This document shows, in pieces, positions 30,746 through 41,075 of a DNA stretch of 64,000 nt (within the stretch, counting starts at the first letter, position 1; each line of letters opens with the position of its first letter). Origin of the DNA: Stutzerimonas kunmingensis (GTDB taxonomy: Bacteria; Pseudomonadota; Gammaproteobacteria; Pseudomonadales; Pseudomonadaceae); NCBI RefSeq assembly GCF_900114065.1, contig NZ_FORS01000007.1, positions 176,699-240,698 on the forward strand, in the 5' to 3' direction. Under the pieces are notes generated by a model that saw only the letters and a list, made by a program, of their open reading frames with translations, did not search any database and was not told the origin of the DNA. Both the position numbers and the translations under genes were made by a program.

Positions 30746-32065
30746 ATGAACAAGATGTATGACTTCATTGGCATCGGCATTGGCCCGTTCAACCTCGGCC
30801 TGGCCTGCCTGGCCGAACCCATCGACGGGCTCGATTGCCTGTTTCTCGACCGCGCCGAGGGTTTCAACTGGCATCCCGGCATGATGCTCGACAGCGCCAC
30901 CCTGCAGACGCCGTTCATGGCCGATCTGGTGACCCTGGCCGACCCCACCAGCCGCTTCAGCTTTCTCAACTACGCCAAGCAGGTCGGGCGGCTGTACGCC
31001 TTCTACATCAAGGAAGACTTCTTCCTGATGCGCCGCGAGTACAACCAGTACTGCCAGTGGGTGGTCGAGCAGCTCGACAGCCTGCGCTTCGAGCACTTCG
31101 TACAGCAGGTCGACTACCTCGACGAGCGCCGCTGCTACCGGGTGCGCGGCGTGCACACGCGTAGCGGCGAGGGCTTCGAGTTCCTCACCCGCCGTCTGGT
31201 GCTCGGCACCGGCACCACGCCCTATCTGCCGATCTGCTGCGAGGCGCTGGCCGAGCACGTCAGCCACAGCGGCAACTACCTGCAGGACAAGTCGCGACTG
31301 CAGGGCAAACGCTCGATCACCGTGGTCGGCAGCGGCCAGAGCGCGGCGGAGATCTACTACGACCTGCTGCAGGAGATCGACCGCCACGACTACCAGCTGA
31401 ACTGGATCACCCGCGCGCCGCGCTTCTTCCCGCTGGAATACACCAAGCTGACGCTGGAAATGACCAGCCCGGAGTACATCGACTACTTCCATAGCCTGCC
31501 TCGCAGCACCCGGGAAAAGCTCATCGACAGCCAGAAGGGCCTGTACAAGGGCATCAACGCCACGCTGATCAACGCCATCTACGACGAGCTGTACAACCAG
31601 AGTCTCAAGGGCGAGGTGCCGACCCAGCTGCTGACCAACGCCGAGCTGCGTCGCTGCCAGCGCCTGAGCGATGGCACGCTGGAGCTGGAGTTCTTCCAGC
31701 ACGAACTGGAGCAGAGCTATCGCCACCGCTGCGACGCACTGGTGATGGCCAGCGGGTATCAGTACCGCCTGCCGCGCTGCATCCAGCCGATAGCCGAGCG
31801 CATCGCCTGGCAGGCGCCGGAGCGCTTTGCCGTGGCGCGCAACTACAGCATCGACCGCAACGGCGGTGAGGTCTTCGTACAGAACGCAGGGCTGGTCGAT
31901 CACGGCCTGGTGACGCCGGATCTCGGCATGGGCTGCTACCGCAACGCCTCAATCCTGCGCGAGATCTGCGGGCGCGAGCACTACGCGGTGGAAACGAAGA
32001 TCGCCTTCCAGCAGTTCAGTTTGCCGCAGCCGGTGACACCCCAGGGCGCGGTGGCGGCGCGATGA
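30746..32065 (+). CDS. desB: Lysine/cadaverine N-monooxygenase (DesB-like)
   Basis: FAD/NADPH-dependent hydroxylase of the IucD/SidA family, expected to N-hydroxylate cadaverine. The 439-residue protein has the FAD motif GIGIGPFNLGLACL near its N-terminus, the NADPH motif VVGSGQSAAEIYYDL, and the C-terminal MASGYQYRLP region. A strong AAGGAGAT ribosome site precedes the ATG. It lies 11 bases after desA and overlaps the transporter by 4 bases. Confidence 0.94.
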   Translation: MNKMYDFIGIGIGPFNLGLACLAEPIDGLDCLFLDRAEGFNWHPGMMLDSATLQTPFMADLVTLADPTSRFSFLNYAKQVGRLYAFYIKEDFFLMRREYNQYCQWVVEQLDSLRFEHFVQQVDYLDERRCYRVRGVHTRSGEGFEFLTRRLVLGTGTTPYLPICCEALAEHVSHSGNYLQDKSRLQGKRSITVVGSGQSAAEIYYDLLQEIDRHDYQLNWITRAPRFFPLEYTKLTLEMTSPEYIDYFHSLPRSTREKLIDSQKGLYKGINATLINAIYDELYNQSLKGEVPTQLLTNAELRRCQRLSDGTLELEFFQHELEQSYRHRCDALVMASGYQYRLPRCIQPIAERIAWQAPERFAVARNYSIDRNGGEVFVQNAGLVDHGLVTPDLGMGCYRNASILREICGREHYAVETKIAFQQFSLPQPVTPQGAVAAR

Positions 32066-33216
32066 CGCTGCGACGCGCGCTGATCGGCATGACGCTGCTG
32101 GCGGTGCTCGGCGACAGCCTGCTGATGCCGTTCTATCCGCAGTACTTCGCCGAACGCTTCGGCGAGCTGCGCAGCGAGCAGGTCGGGCTGTACCTGGCCG
32201 CGGTATGCCTGGTGGCGATGCTCGCCTTGCCGCTGTGGGTGCGCCTGTCCAGGCATGCGCATCCGCTGCGGCTGCTGATCTTCGGCCAGCTGATGGCCGG
32301 GCTGCTGGCGCTGGCCTGCGCGGCGATCGAGCAACAATGGCTGTTCTGGCCGGTGTCGCTGACGATGATCGCCTTCAAGGCCAGCTATCTGCTGATGTAT
32401 CCCTACGTGATGGGCTTGGTGGGCGCCGACCAGCAGGTGCGCACCATCGGCCTGCTCTCGGTGGTGGTGCATCTGGGTGCGATTGCCGGCGCGACGCTGG
32501 GTGGCGGGGTGCTGCACTACCTCAGCCCGGCGCGGATGTTCGTGCTGATGGGCCTGATGGATTTCGTGCAGATGGCTGTCAGCCTGCTCTTGTTGCGCCA
32601 TGCGCCGCAACCGACTCGGGTCGATGCAAGCACGCCACCACGGCCGCGCGGGGAGCACCTGGCAATCGCCCGGCTGTGCCTGCTGATGCTGGCGTTCTAC
32701 TTCTGCATCTACCTGGCGCGGCCGTTCTTTACGGTGTACTGGGAGCAGCTTGGTGGGCCCCAGGCAAGCTGGATCACCGGCCTGGTCTACGCCATTCCCG
32801 GCATGCTGGCGCTGCTCGCCCTAGCCCTGCATTACCACGCCGGGCAGCACCTGACCGCCTGGCTGCTGCTGGGCGCGGCCGGACTGGCACTGCAGGGCAT
32901 CGAGCAGATGCCGCTGGTACTGGCCGGGCGCGTGCTATTCGGCTGGGCGCTGTACCAGCTCACCGTCGCGCTGGATGCACGACTGTTCGCCCTCAGCCGG
33001 CCGGAGCACTACGGCCGCGACTACAGCCTGATCAACATCTTCCAGAACCTCGGAGTGCTCGCCGCGTCGTGGCTCGCCGGATTGGTGGTGCGCGATGCCG
33101 GCCTCGCCGCGCCGTTCTTCCTGTCCGCCCTCGGCCTCGTTCTCACCGCCTACGTACTGCGCTGGCTGCTGGTTTCAGCACCAGTCAGCGCGTCTCTCTG
33201 TGGAGCCAAATCATGA
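32062..33216 (+). CDS. MFS transporter, probable siderophore exporter
   Basis: Major facilitator protein of 384 residues with about twelve hydrophobic segments and the loop between segments 2 and 3 typical of the superfamily. It is embedded in the siderophore operon by ATGA overlaps on both sides (32062-32065 with desB, 33213-33216 with the acyltransferase), so it is translated with them. Export of the finished siderophore is the simplest reading. Uptake of ferrisiderophore across the inner membrane is the alternative. Confidence 0.85.
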   Translation: MTLRRALIGMTLLAVLGDSLLMPFYPQYFAERFGELRSEQVGLYLAAVCLVAMLALPLWVRLSRHAHPLRLLIFGQLMAGLLALACAAIEQQWLFWPVSLTMIAFKASYLLMYPYVMGLVGADQQVRTIGLLSVVVHLGAIAGATLGGGVLHYLSPARMFVLMGLMDFVQMAVSLLLLRHAPQPTRVDASTPPRPRGEHLAIARLCLLMLAFYFCIYLARPFFTVYWEQLGGPQASWITGLVYAIPGMLALLALALHYHAGQHLTAWLLLGAAGLALQGIEQMPLVLAGRVLFGWALYQLTVALDARLFALSRPEHYGRDYSLINIFQNLGVLAASWLAGLVVRDAGLAAPFFLSALGLVLTAYVLRWLLVSAPVSASLCGAKS

Positions 33217-33800
33217 ATACCGCTCTTTCCCGCGCGGATGGTCCGCGCTTCGTTCGCTACTGCGCGCTTGGCGCCATGCACTTCGAGACCGTGCAGCCGG
33301 AGCATTTGCCGCTGCTGCAGGACTGGCTGCGCCGCGACTATGCGCGCTTCTGGGCCATGAGCCATCTGAGCCTGGCGCAATTGGCCGACTATGTTGGCGA
33401 GATCCAGCGCAGCAGCCATCGCGACATTGCCATCGGTATGTGCAACGGCGAACCCGCGTTCCTTTTCGAGGGCTATCACCCAGCCCATGACCGCCTCGCC
33501 GATCACTACCAGGTGCGCCCCGGCGACCGCGGCATGCACCTGCTGCTCGCACCCTGCGAAAAGCCCGTGCACGGCTTCAGCCTGGAAGTCATACGCAGCA
33601 TCCTCGCCTACCAGTTCGCCGACCCATTCGCGCGGCGCATCGTCGTCGAGCCCGATGCGCGCAACGCCAAGGTGCATGCCTTGAACCAGCGCGTCGGCTT
33701 CGTCTACCAGCGCCTGCTGCAGCTACCGGAAAAGGATGCCTGCCTGGCGTTCTGCACCCGCGCGCAGTTCCTCGCCACCCTTCAGGAGAATCCGCAATGA
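33213..33800 (+). CDS. desC: Siderophore acyltransferase (DesC-like GNAT/IucB family)
   Basis: Predicted acyl-CoA N-acyltransferase that succinylates or acetylates N-hydroxycadaverine. The 195-residue protein has IucB/DesC features: HLPLLQDWLRRDYARFWAM, a PGDRGMHLLLAP core, and RRIVVEPDARNAKVHALNQRVGF. The ATG at 33213 has TGGAG upstream and overlaps the transporter stop. A much longer in-frame reading back to 32205 lies over the transporter and is rejected. Confidence 0.9.
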   Translation: MNTALSRADGPRFVRYCALGAMHFETVQPEHLPLLQDWLRRDYARFWAMSHLSLAQLADYVGEIQRSSHRDIAIGMCNGEPAFLFEGYHPAHDRLADHYQVRPGDRGMHLLLAPCEKPVHGFSLEVIRSILAYQFADPFARRIVVEPDARNAKVHALNQRVGFVYQRLLQLPEKDACLAFCTRAQFLATLQENPQ

Positions 33801-35605
33801 ATCAGCTCGTGCACCTTCCAAACGCCGCCGGCGATCTGGCCACCGAACACCTGCAGGCCGAACATTGGGCCCGCGCCAATCGCCTGCTGGTGAAGAAAGC
33901 GCTGGCCGAGTTCAGCCACGAGAAGCTGCTCAGCCCCGAGCCGCTGGGCAACTGTTGCTACCGTGTGGCAGTGCCGGACAGCTCGACCGAGTACCGCTTC
34001 AAGGCACGAAGGCTGGCGCTGGACCACTGGTCCATCGTTACTGACTCCATCGAAAAATTCACCGATGGCCAGCCGCAGCCACTGGACGCGCTGAGCTTTA
34101 TCATCGAGTTCGCCGACACTCTGGGCATCTCGGAAAACAACCTGCCGGTCTACCTCGACGAGATCAGCAGCACCCTGTTCGGCAGCGCCTACAAGCTCGC
34201 CAACAGCCCGCTGAGCGCCGCCCAACTGGCCCTGGCGGACTTCCAGCAGATCGAGACCGGCATGCGCGAAGGCCACCCGGGCTTCGTCGCCAACAACGGG
34301 CGGATGGGCTTCGACGCTCAGGATTACCGCGCCTACGCGCCGGAAGCGGCGAGTCCGGTGCGCCTGGTCTGGCTTGCCGTGCACCGCAGCCGCGCCAGCT
34401 ACAGCGCCATCGACGGGCTCGACCAGCCGACCCTGCTGCGCGAGGAGCTGGGTGGTCAGCTCGAGGTGTTTCATAGCCAGCTGCGAGCGCTGCAGCTTGA
34501 CCCCGACGACTACCTGCTGATGCCCGCGCACCCCTGGCAGTGGCACAACATCCTGGCCATCGGCTTCGCCGCAGAGATCGCCAACCGGCAGATCGTCCAT
34601 CTCGGCCTGAGCAATGACCGCTACCTGGCGCAGCAGTCGATCCGCACCTTCTTCAACCAGAGCCAGCCGCAGCGGCGCTACGTGAAGACCGCCCTGTCTA
34701 TCCTCAACATGGGCTTCATGCGCGGGCTGTCGCCCTACTACATGCAGGCGACGCCCGCGATCAACGCCTACCTTGCCGAGCGCGTGGCCAGCGACCCGCT
34801 GCTGCGCGACTGCGGCTTCCAGTTGCTGCGCGAAGTCGCGGCGATCGGCTATCGCAATCCCTATTACGAGCAGGCACTGCCGGCCAGCAGTCCGTATCGC
34901 AAGATGCTCTCGGCGCTGTGGCGGGAGAGCCCTTATGGCCACATTCAACCCGGCCAGCGGCTGATGACCATGGCCGCGCTGCTGCACAGCGACGGTGACG
35001 AACGCGCCCTGCTGGCAACGCTGATCAGTGCCTCGGGCCTGACCGCCGACCGCTGGCTGCGCCAGTACCTCAATGCCTACCTGAGGCCGCTGCTGCACTG
35101 CTTTTATGCCCACGACCTGGTGTTCATGCCGCATGGCGAGAACCTGATTCTGGTGCTGGAAGATCACCTGCCGGTGCGCGTGCTGATGAAGGACATCGGT
35201 GAGGAAGCGGTGATTCTCGATGGCGACGCGCAGATCCCCGAGGCCGTAGGCCGTCTCGCGGTATCGGTGCCCGACGAGCTCAAGGTGCTGTCTATCTTCA
35301 CCGACGTGTTCGACGGCTTCTTCCGCTACCTCAGTCAGATTCTCGATGAGCAGGTCGGCCTGCCGGAACAGCGCTTCTGGCAACAGGTCGCCGACTGCAT
35401 CGCCGACTACCAGGCCAGCCAGCCGCAGCTGCGCGACAAGTTCGCCCGCTACGACCTGTTCGCCGAGGAATTCGCCCGCTCCTGCCTGAACCGTCTGCAA
35501 CTGGGCAACAACCGGCAGATGCTGGATCTGGCCGATCCGGCCGGTGCGCTGAAATTCGCCGGCACCCTGAAAAACCCCGTCGCGCCCTATGCGCCGGAAC
35601 GCTGA
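33797..35605 (+). CDS. desD: NRPS-independent siderophore synthetase (DesD-like, IucA/IucC family)
   Basis: ATP-dependent synthetase that joins and macrocyclises N-hydroxy-N-succinylcadaverine units, giving desferrioxamine-type products. The 602-residue protein has the nucleotide-binding GHPGFVANNGRMGF, MPAHPWQWHN, KTALSILNMGFMRGLSP and YAHDLVFMPHGENLILVLED motifs of NIS synthetases. It is coupled to desC by ATGA. Production of desferrioxamine E (nocardamine) is known in the P. stutzeri group and fits this gene set. Confidence 0.94.
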   Translation: MNQLVHLPNAAGDLATEHLQAEHWARANRLLVKKALAEFSHEKLLSPEPLGNCCYRVAVPDSSTEYRFKARRLALDHWSIVTDSIEKFTDGQPQPLDALSFIIEFADTLGISENNLPVYLDEISSTLFGSAYKLANSPLSAAQLALADFQQIETGMREGHPGFVANNGRMGFDAQDYRAYAPEAASPVRLVWLAVHRSRASYSAIDGLDQPTLLREELGGQLEVFHSQLRALQLDPDDYLLMPAHPWQWHNILAIGFAAEIANRQIVHLGLSNDRYLAQQSIRTFFNQSQPQRRYVKTALSILNMGFMRGLSPYYMQATPAINAYLAERVASDPLLRDCGFQLLREVAAIGYRNPYYEQALPASSPYRKMLSALWRESPYGHIQPGQRLMTMAALLHSDGDERALLATLISASGLTADRWLRQYLNAYLRPLLHCFYAHDLVFMPHGENLILVLEDHLPVRVLMKDIGEEAVILDGDAQIPEAVGRLAVSVPDELKVLSIFTDVFDGFFRYLSQILDEQVGLPEQRFWQQVADCIADYQASQPQLRDKFARYDLFAEEFARSCLNRLQLGNNRQMLDLADPAGALKFAGTLKNPVAPYAPER

Positions 35606-36350
35606 AACCCAATGGGCGGATGACGAGGCGCTGAACGACCTGCTGCTGCGGGTGCGCAGCGCCCTGCCGGGACTGGACGGGCGCGTCGGCTCGCCAAGAC
35701 CCGACGAGCTGATGCTGGATCGCCCGCAGTCGCTGGCCGCCCTGCTGGCGCACTGGCAGGCGGCGCACCCGGAAGCGGGCCGCCATTACTGGGCCGCGCG
35801 CTGCTGGACGCTGCTGGTCTGGCAGCCCATCTATCTGCAGGTGCTGGCCGTGCAACTCGATGGCCAGTCACCCGAGCTGGAGGGCATGGCGCAGGGTATG
35901 CAGCAGGGCTTCGTCGCCGGTTTCTGCCTGCCGGATCATCAGCCGCTGCGCGCCGACGCCCAGCACCTGCTGCGCCATGCCGGGCAGCAGATCCGCCAGT
36001 TCTGCGCCCAGGCCCATGCGGCTTGCGGCGCGTTGCTCGGCCTGCATCCGAAGCTCGCGCAGCGTCTCGCTGCGGACTGCGTGATGGCCGCGCTGCTGCA
36101 CGCGCAACGGACCGATGGTTGCGGCAACCTGCAGCTTTGCCGTCGCGCCGATGCCTGGCTGGATGCGTGCGGCATGCAGGGCGCCAGCGGCCTGCTGGCG
36201 GTGCAACTGGCCGAGGGAGGCACCCGTCTCGGCTTGCAGCGCAAGGCCTGCTGCCAGCATTTCCGCCGCGCCGATGGCGAGCTCTGCGACAGCTGCCCGA
36301 AGCTGCCGCTCGCCGAGCGCACTCGACGCCTGCGCGAGCAGCATGGTTAG
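35589..36350 (+). CDS. FhuF-like siderophore ferric reductase
   Basis: Predicted cytoplasmic 2Fe-2S reductase of 253 residues that would release iron from the imported ferrisiderophore. The C-terminus carries the FhuF signature: Cys221-Cys222, ten residues, Cys233, two residues, Cys236. The N-terminal region is weakly conserved, as usual. It overlaps desD by 17 bases, so synthesis and iron release genes are translationally linked. Confidence 0.85.
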   Translation: MRRNAETQWADDEALNDLLLRVRSALPGLDGRVGSPRPDELMLDRPQSLAALLAHWQAAHPEAGRHYWAARCWTLLVWQPIYLQVLAVQLDGQSPELEGMAQGMQQGFVAGFCLPDHQPLRADAQHLLRHAGQQIRQFCAQAHAACGALLGLHPKLAQRLAADCVMAALLHAQRTDGCGNLQLCRRADAWLDACGMQGASGLLAVQLAEGGTRLGLQRKACCQHFRRADGELCDSCPKLPLAERTRRLREQHG

Positions 36351-36490
36351 CGCTCGCTGACCTCGGGCAGCATCCCGACACCTTACGCAGCTGGATACAC
36401 ATCACGCGGGCGAACCTTGTGGCTGCCGCGGGCGTTTCTTTGCTAATGTCGCGCCCGTTTCCGACTCGCCGCCGACGACAGGTTCCCGCC

Positions 36491-36733
36491 ATGGCCCGCA
36501 AGAAAGCTGCCCTCGATTTCGAACAATCCCTCGCCGAGCTGCAACAGCTGGTGGAACGCCTGGAAAGCGGCGAGCTGTCGCTGGAAGACTCGCTGACCTG
36601 CTTCGAACAGGGCATCGGCCTGACCCGCGACTGCCAGGCTGCGCTGAGCCAGGCCGAGCAGAAGGTGCAGATCCTGCTGGAACGCGACGGCAGCCTGCAG
36701 GAAGCCCCCTTCGAGTCGGACCCCGAAGCATGA
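36491..36733 (+). CDS. xseB: Exodeoxyribonuclease VII small subunit
   Basis: Small regulatory subunit of exonuclease VII. The 80-residue protein has the family core [27 protein letters not shown] and FEQGI, with an acidic tail. The ATG at 36491 is chosen because the conserved helices begin right after it. ATGA overlap with ispA; this xseB-ispA-dxs order is conserved. Confidence 0.95.
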   Translation: MARKKAALDFEQSLAELQQLVERLESGELSLEDSLTCFEQGIGLTRDCQAALSQAEQKVQILLERDGSLQEAPFESDPEA

Positions 36734-37620
36734 TGATCGGCGACTACCAGAAACGCTGTCAGCAGCGCGTCGACGGCTGCCTCGAAACCCTGTTCGTCGC
36801 GCCGCTGCCGCAGCTCGAACGCCTCTATCAGGCCATGCGCTACAGCGTGATGAACGGCGGCAAGCGCGTCCGCCCGCTGCTGGTCTATGCCGCCTGCGAA
36901 GCACTGAACGGCGACAAGGCCAGCGCTGACGGCGCCGCCTGCGCCGTCGAGCTGATCCACGCCTACTCGCTGGTGCACGACGACCTGCCGGCCATGGACG
37001 ACGACGACCTGCGCCGCGGCCAGCCCACCACGCACAAGGCCTTCGACGAGGCCTGCGCGATCCTCGCCGGCGATGGCCTGCAGAGTCTGGCTTTCGAGGC
37101 CATGGCCCAGGCCGAGCACAATCCGCAGGACGCCACGCTGCGCCTGCGCATGTTCGCCGTACTGGCCCGCGCCGCCGGGCCGGCCGGGATGGTCGGCGGT
37201 CAGGCCATCGACCTCGGTTCGGTCGGGCTCAAGCTCGATCGCGACGCCCTGGAGCTGATGCACCGGCACAAGACCGGCGCGCTGATCGAAGCCAGCGTGC
37301 AGCTCGGCGCGCTCGCCAGCGGCCATGCCGACGCCGACAACCTCGCCTCACTGAGCCAGTACGCCCGCGCCATCGGCCTGGCCTTTCAGGTCCAGGACGA
37401 CATTCTCGACGTCGAAAGCGACACCGCGACCCTGGGCAAGCACCAGGGCGCCGACATCGCTCGGGACAAGCCGACCTACCCGGCACTGCTCGGCATGGAC
37501 GCGGCCAAGGCCTACGCGCTGGAGCTGCGCGACCAGGCACTGCACGCGCTGCGCCCGTTCGATATCTCCGCCGAGCCGTTGCGCGAGCTTGCTCGCTACA
37601 TTGTCGAACGACGCAACTGA
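36730..37620 (+). CDS. ispA: Farnesyl diphosphate synthase
   Basis: Condenses IPP with DMAPP and GPP to farnesyl diphosphate for quinones and undecaprenyl carrier. The 296-residue protein has the first Asp-rich motif [26 protein letters not shown] and the second motif [12 protein letters not shown]. It is of normal length. It is coupled to xseB and is followed by dxs, the entry enzyme of the same pathway. Confidence 0.96.
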   Translation: MMIGDYQKRCQQRVDGCLETLFVAPLPQLERLYQAMRYSVMNGGKRVRPLLVYAACEALNGDKASADGAACAVELIHAYSLVHDDLPAMDDDDLRRGQPTTHKAFDEACAILAGDGLQSLAFEAMAQAEHNPQDATLRLRMFAVLARAAGPAGMVGGQAIDLGSVGLKLDRDALELMHRHKTGALIEASVQLGALASGHADADNLASLSQYARAIGLAFQVQDDILDVESDTATLGKHQGADIARDKPTYPALLGMDAAKAYALELRDQALHALRPFDISAEPLRELARYIVERRN

Positions 37621-37728
37621 GCCTTTCGCTGAAATAGCAGTCAAACCCCTACCGGACCCGGGACCGTTCTTATCGAAGGGCCCATCGGGTAAACTGCCGC
37701 TCTTTTTTCAACAACAACGATCCGCCTG

Positions 37729-39627
37729 ATGCCCAAGACTTTTCACGAGATCCCTCGGGTTCGCCCCGCGACGCCCGTTCTTGACCGAGCGGCGACCCCC
37801 GAACAGCTGCGCCGACTGGGCGAGGCGGAACTCGAAGAGCTTGCCAACGAACTGCGCCAGGAGCTGTTGTACAGCGTCGGCCACACTGGCGGGCACTTCG
37901 GCGCCGGCCTCGGCGTGATCGAGCTGACCATCGCCCTGCACTACGTCTACGACACCCCGGACGACCGGCTGGTGTGGGACGTCGGCCATCAGGCCTATCC
38001 GCACAAGATCCTCACCGGTCGCCGCGAGCGCATGGCCACGCTGCGTCAGAAGGACGGCCTGGCCGCCTTCCCGCGCCGCTCGGAGAGCGAGTACGACACC
38101 TTCGGCGTCGGTCATTCCAGCACCTCGATCAGCGCCGCCCTGGGCATGGCGGTCGCCGCCCGTCTGAAAGGCGAGCAGCGCAAGTCCATCGCGGTGATCG
38201 GCGACGGCGCGCTCACCGCCGGCATGGCCTTCGAGGCGCTCAACCACGCCCCGGAAGTCGGCGCCAACATGCTGGTGGTGCTCAACGACAACGACATGTC
38301 GATCTCGCGCAACGTCGGCGGGCTGTCCAACTACCTGGCCAAGATTCTCTCCAGCCGCACCTACTCGAGCATGCGCGAAGGCAGCAAGAAGATCCTCTCG
38401 CGCCTGCCGGGTGCCTGGGAAATCGCCCGCCGCACCGAGGAATACGCCAAGGGCATGCTGGTGCCCGGCACGCTGTTCGAGGAACTGGGCTGGAACTACA
38501 TCGGCCCCATCGACGGCCACGACCTGCCGACGCTGATCGCCACCCTGCGCAACATGCGCGACCTCGACGGCCCGCAGTTCCTCCATGTGGTGACGAAGAA
38601 GGGCAAGGGCTTCGCCCCCGCCGAAGCCGACCCGATTACCTGGCATGCGATCAGCAAGCTGGAGCCGGTCGGCGCCCCGGTCAAACCGAAGAAGCCCTCA
38701 GGGCCCAAGTACTCCAATGTGTTCGGCCAGTGGCTGTGCGACATGGCCGCCGCCGACCCGCGCCTGACCGGCATCACCCCGGCGATGAAGGAAGGTTCGG
38801 ACCTGGTGGCCTTCAGCGAGCGCTACCCGCAGCGTTACTTCGATGTCGCCATCGCCGAGCAGCACGCGGTGACGCTGGCGGCCGGCATGGCCTGCGAAGG
38901 CATGAAGCCAGTGGTGGCGATCTACTCGACGTTCCTCCAGCGCGCCTACGATCAGTTGATCCACGACGTCGCGGTGCAAAACCTCGACGTGCTGTTCGCC
39001 ATCGACCGCGCCGGACTGGTCGGCGAAGACGGCCCGACCCATGCCGGCAGCTTCGACCTGTCCTACCTGCGCTGCATCCCCGGCATGCTGGTGATGACGC
39101 CCAGCGACGAGAACGAGATGCGCCGCATGCTCACCACCGGCTACCACTTCGAAGGCCCGGCCGCGGTGCGCTATCCGCGCGGCAGCGGCCCCAACGCCAC
39201 CATCGAGCCGGGACTGGAGCCGCTGGAGATCGGCAAAGCCGTGGTACGCCGTCAGGGCAGCAAGGTGGCGCTACTGGTGTTCGGTGTGCAACTGCCAGAG
39301 GCGCTGCAGGTCGGCGAAAAGCTGGACGCCACGGTGGTCGACATGCGATTCGTCAAACCGCTGGACGAAGCCCTGCTGCGCGAACTGGCGGGCAGCCACG
39401 AGCTGCTGGTGACGATCGAAGAGAACAGCATCATGGCTGGCGCCGGCAGCGCGGTAGCCGAGTTCCTCACTGGCGAAAGCATTCTCAAACCGATGCTGCA
39501 TCTGGGCCTGCCCGACTACTACGTCGAGCACGCCAAGCCCAGCGAAATGCTCGCCGAGTGCGGCCTGGATGCGGCGGGCATCGAAGCGGCGGTGCGCAAG
39601 CGGCTTGCGGCACTAGGCAACGCCTGA
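37729..39627 (+). CDS. dxs: 1-deoxy-D-xylulose-5-phosphate synthase
   Basis: Thiamine-diphosphate enzyme that joins pyruvate and glyceraldehyde-3-phosphate, first step of the MEP isoprenoid pathway. The 632-residue protein has [19 protein letters not shown], the ThDP motif [15 protein letters not shown]...LNDNDMSIS, the pyrimidine region [16 protein letters not shown], and [18 protein letters not shown]. It has the full usual length. Confidence 0.97.
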   Translation: MPKTFHEIPRVRPATPVLDRAATPEQLRRLGEAELEELANELRQELLYSVGHTGGHFGAGLGVIELTIALHYVYDTPDDRLVWDVGHQAYPHKILTGRRERMATLRQKDGLAAFPRRSESEYDTFGVGHSSTSISAALGMAVAARLKGEQRKSIAVIGDGALTAGMAFEALNHAPEVGANMLVVLNDNDMSISRNVGGLSNYLAKILSSRTYSSMREGSKKILSRLPGAWEIARRTEEYAKGMLVPGTLFEELGWNYIGPIDGHDLPTLIATLRNMRDLDGPQFLHVVTKKGKGFAPAEADPITWHAISKLEPVGAPVKPKKPSGPKYSNVFGQWLCDMAAADPRLTGITPAMKEGSDLVAFSERYPQRYFDVAIAEQHAVTLAAGMACEGMKPVVAIYSTFLQRAYDQLIHDVAVQNLDVLFAIDRAGLVGEDGPTHAGSFDLSYLRCIPGMLVMTPSDENEMRRMLTTGYHFEGPAAVRYPRGSGPNATIEPGLEPLEIGKAVVRRQGSKVALLVFGVQLPEALQVGEKLDATVVDMRFVKPLDEALLRELAGSHELLVTIEENSIMAGAGSAVAEFLTGESILKPMLHLGLPDYYVEHAKPSEMLAECGLDAAGIEAAVRKRLAALGNA

Positions 39628-39636
39628 CGTCGTTTC

Positions 39637-39662
39637 GGTGGATGGGTGGAGCGTCATCCACC
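39637..39662. repeat. Intergenic palindrome GGTGGATG...CATCCACC
   Basis: Perfect 8-bp arms with a 10-base loop begin nine bases after the dxs stop. They belong to the same loose GGTGGA/TCCACC family as 11781-11854 and 19321-19346. It could act as a weak terminator but has no T run. Confidence 0.55.
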
Positions 39663-39724
39663 CTACACTGGCCACTCCGAGTCGCACTATCGGCAGACTC
39701 GCTCCCCTTAAAGTGGGCGGATGT

Positions 39725-40201
39725 TCAGCCACGCAACAACAAATCACCCTCGATCGGCACGTAACGCGTCGCCGCACGGATCAGCGATTGCGCGGTAAGT
39801 CCCGGTACGCCATAGGCGGTCGCTTCGGCGCCGCCGGCCCGCACCCGATCGAGCAGCAGGTCGAAATCGCCATCGCCGGACGCCAGCACCACCTCGTCGA
39901 CCCGTGCCGCCGCATCCAGCACGTCGATGGTGATGCCCACATCCCAGTCACCCTTGGCGGAGCCGTCGCTGCGCTGGATATAGGGCTTGAGCTTCACCGT
40001 GAAACCGAGGTTGCGCAGGATTTGCTGAAACTGCTGCTGGCGTGCGTCACCGCGCTCGATGGCGTAGGCATAGGCCTCGACGATGGTGCCGCGACGGCTG
40101 ACATCGGCCCACAACGCGGAATAGTTGAAGTGGCAGCCATGGGCCTGCCGCACGGTGTAGTAGAGGTTCTGTACATCGGCGAACAGGGCGATCTTCTTCA
40201 C
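39725..40201 (-). CDS. NYN-domain (LabA/PIN-like) putative nuclease
   Basis: Protein of 158 residues with the NYN/LabA fold: FADVQNLYYTVRQ at the N-terminus, KGDWDVGITIDVL in the middle and VVLASGDGDFDLLLDRVR near residue 110. The conserved aspartates of a metal-dependent RNase site are all present. The GTG start at 40201 matches related proteins (KKIALFADVQN); a GTG at 40252 would add 17 residues. The target RNA is unknown. It is divergent from the membrane protein gene at 40318. Confidence 0.82.
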   Translation of the reverse strand: MKKIALFADVQNLYYTVRQAHGCHFNYSALWADVSRRGTIVEAYAYAIERGDARQQQFQQILRNLGFTVKLKPYIQRSDGSAKGDWDVGITIDVLDAAARVDEVVLASGDGDFDLLLDRVRAGGAEATAYGVPGLTAQSLIRAATRYVPIEGDLLLRG

Positions 40202-40317
40202 GCGGCGGCCCGAATCTGAAAGGGGGCTCCAGTATGGACGGCGAAATCGCACATGTCCCGTCCTTGCCGCATCCGTTACAGTGGCGCCCCGAAACGATTA
40301 CTCACCTTCGGTCTGCA

Positions 40318-40998
40318 ATGAACGTTCTTGCCATCCTGCGTGACGCCTGGTTCTTCTACTCCCGCCACTTCCTGACCATCGTCCGGCTCTGCCTGCCGCT
40401 GATCCTGCTCGAAAGCGCGACACGCCTGGCGCTCGATCACTGGCTCGGCGAAAACGTCCTGCCCGCTCTGGACCTGCTGGTGGGCCTGATCTTCTATCCG
40501 CTGTACATCGGCGCGCTGATCCTTTATCTGGATGCGCGCAGCCGTGGCCACGATCCGGCGCTGCGTGCGGTCTACGCCCGGGCCCTGCCGCTGTGGCCAG
40601 CGCTGGCCGTGCTCTCGGGGCTCGGCTCACTGCTGATCATGCTCGGCGCCTCGCTGTTCGTGCTGCCCGGCATCTGGGTCATGGTCAAGATCGCCTTCGC
40701 CGAGTACCTGCTGGTCTTGCGTGGCCTGACACCGCTGGCGGCGCTGAAGGAGAGCTTCGCCCTCACCCGCGGGCATTTTTTGCTGATACTGGGCTGCGTG
40801 ATGACCGTGCTGTTGCCGATCTGGATGCTGGAAATCTGGATCGCCGCCCAGCTGTTCGCCGAGCAGACGCCACCACTGTTGCCGGCGATGTTGCTGGACG
40901 CCGTGGTCGGCCTGCTGCAGTTGCTGCCGACGATCATGCTGTTCCGCTGCTTCATGCTCTGCACCGAGCCGCCGACACGCCAGCCGGACAACGGCTGA
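40318..40998 (+). CDS. YciC-like multi-pass membrane protein
   Basis: Integral membrane protein of 226 residues with about five hydrophobic segments and the YciC/UPF0259 pattern (LKESFALTRGHFLLILG, SLFVLPGIWVMVKIAFAEY). Function is not established. The ATG at 40318 is preferred to 40234, since the hydrophobic N-terminal domain follows directly. Confidence 0.8.
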   Translation: MNVLAILRDAWFFYSRHFLTIVRLCLPLILLESATRLALDHWLGENVLPALDLLVGLIFYPLYIGALILYLDARSRGHDPALRAVYARALPLWPALAVLSGLGSLLIMLGASLFVLPGIWVMVKIAFAEYLLVLRGLTPLAALKESFALTRGHFLLILGCVMTVLLPIWMLEIWIAAQLFAEQTPPLLPAMLLDAVVGLLQLLPTIMLFRCFMLCTEPPTRQPDNG

Positions 40999-41075
40999 GC
41001 GGTCTTTCGACGGAGGTTCAGGCGAGGCGCGCAGAGCCTGCTAGGCTTGCTCCGGCCACATCAGGAGACCCCGCC

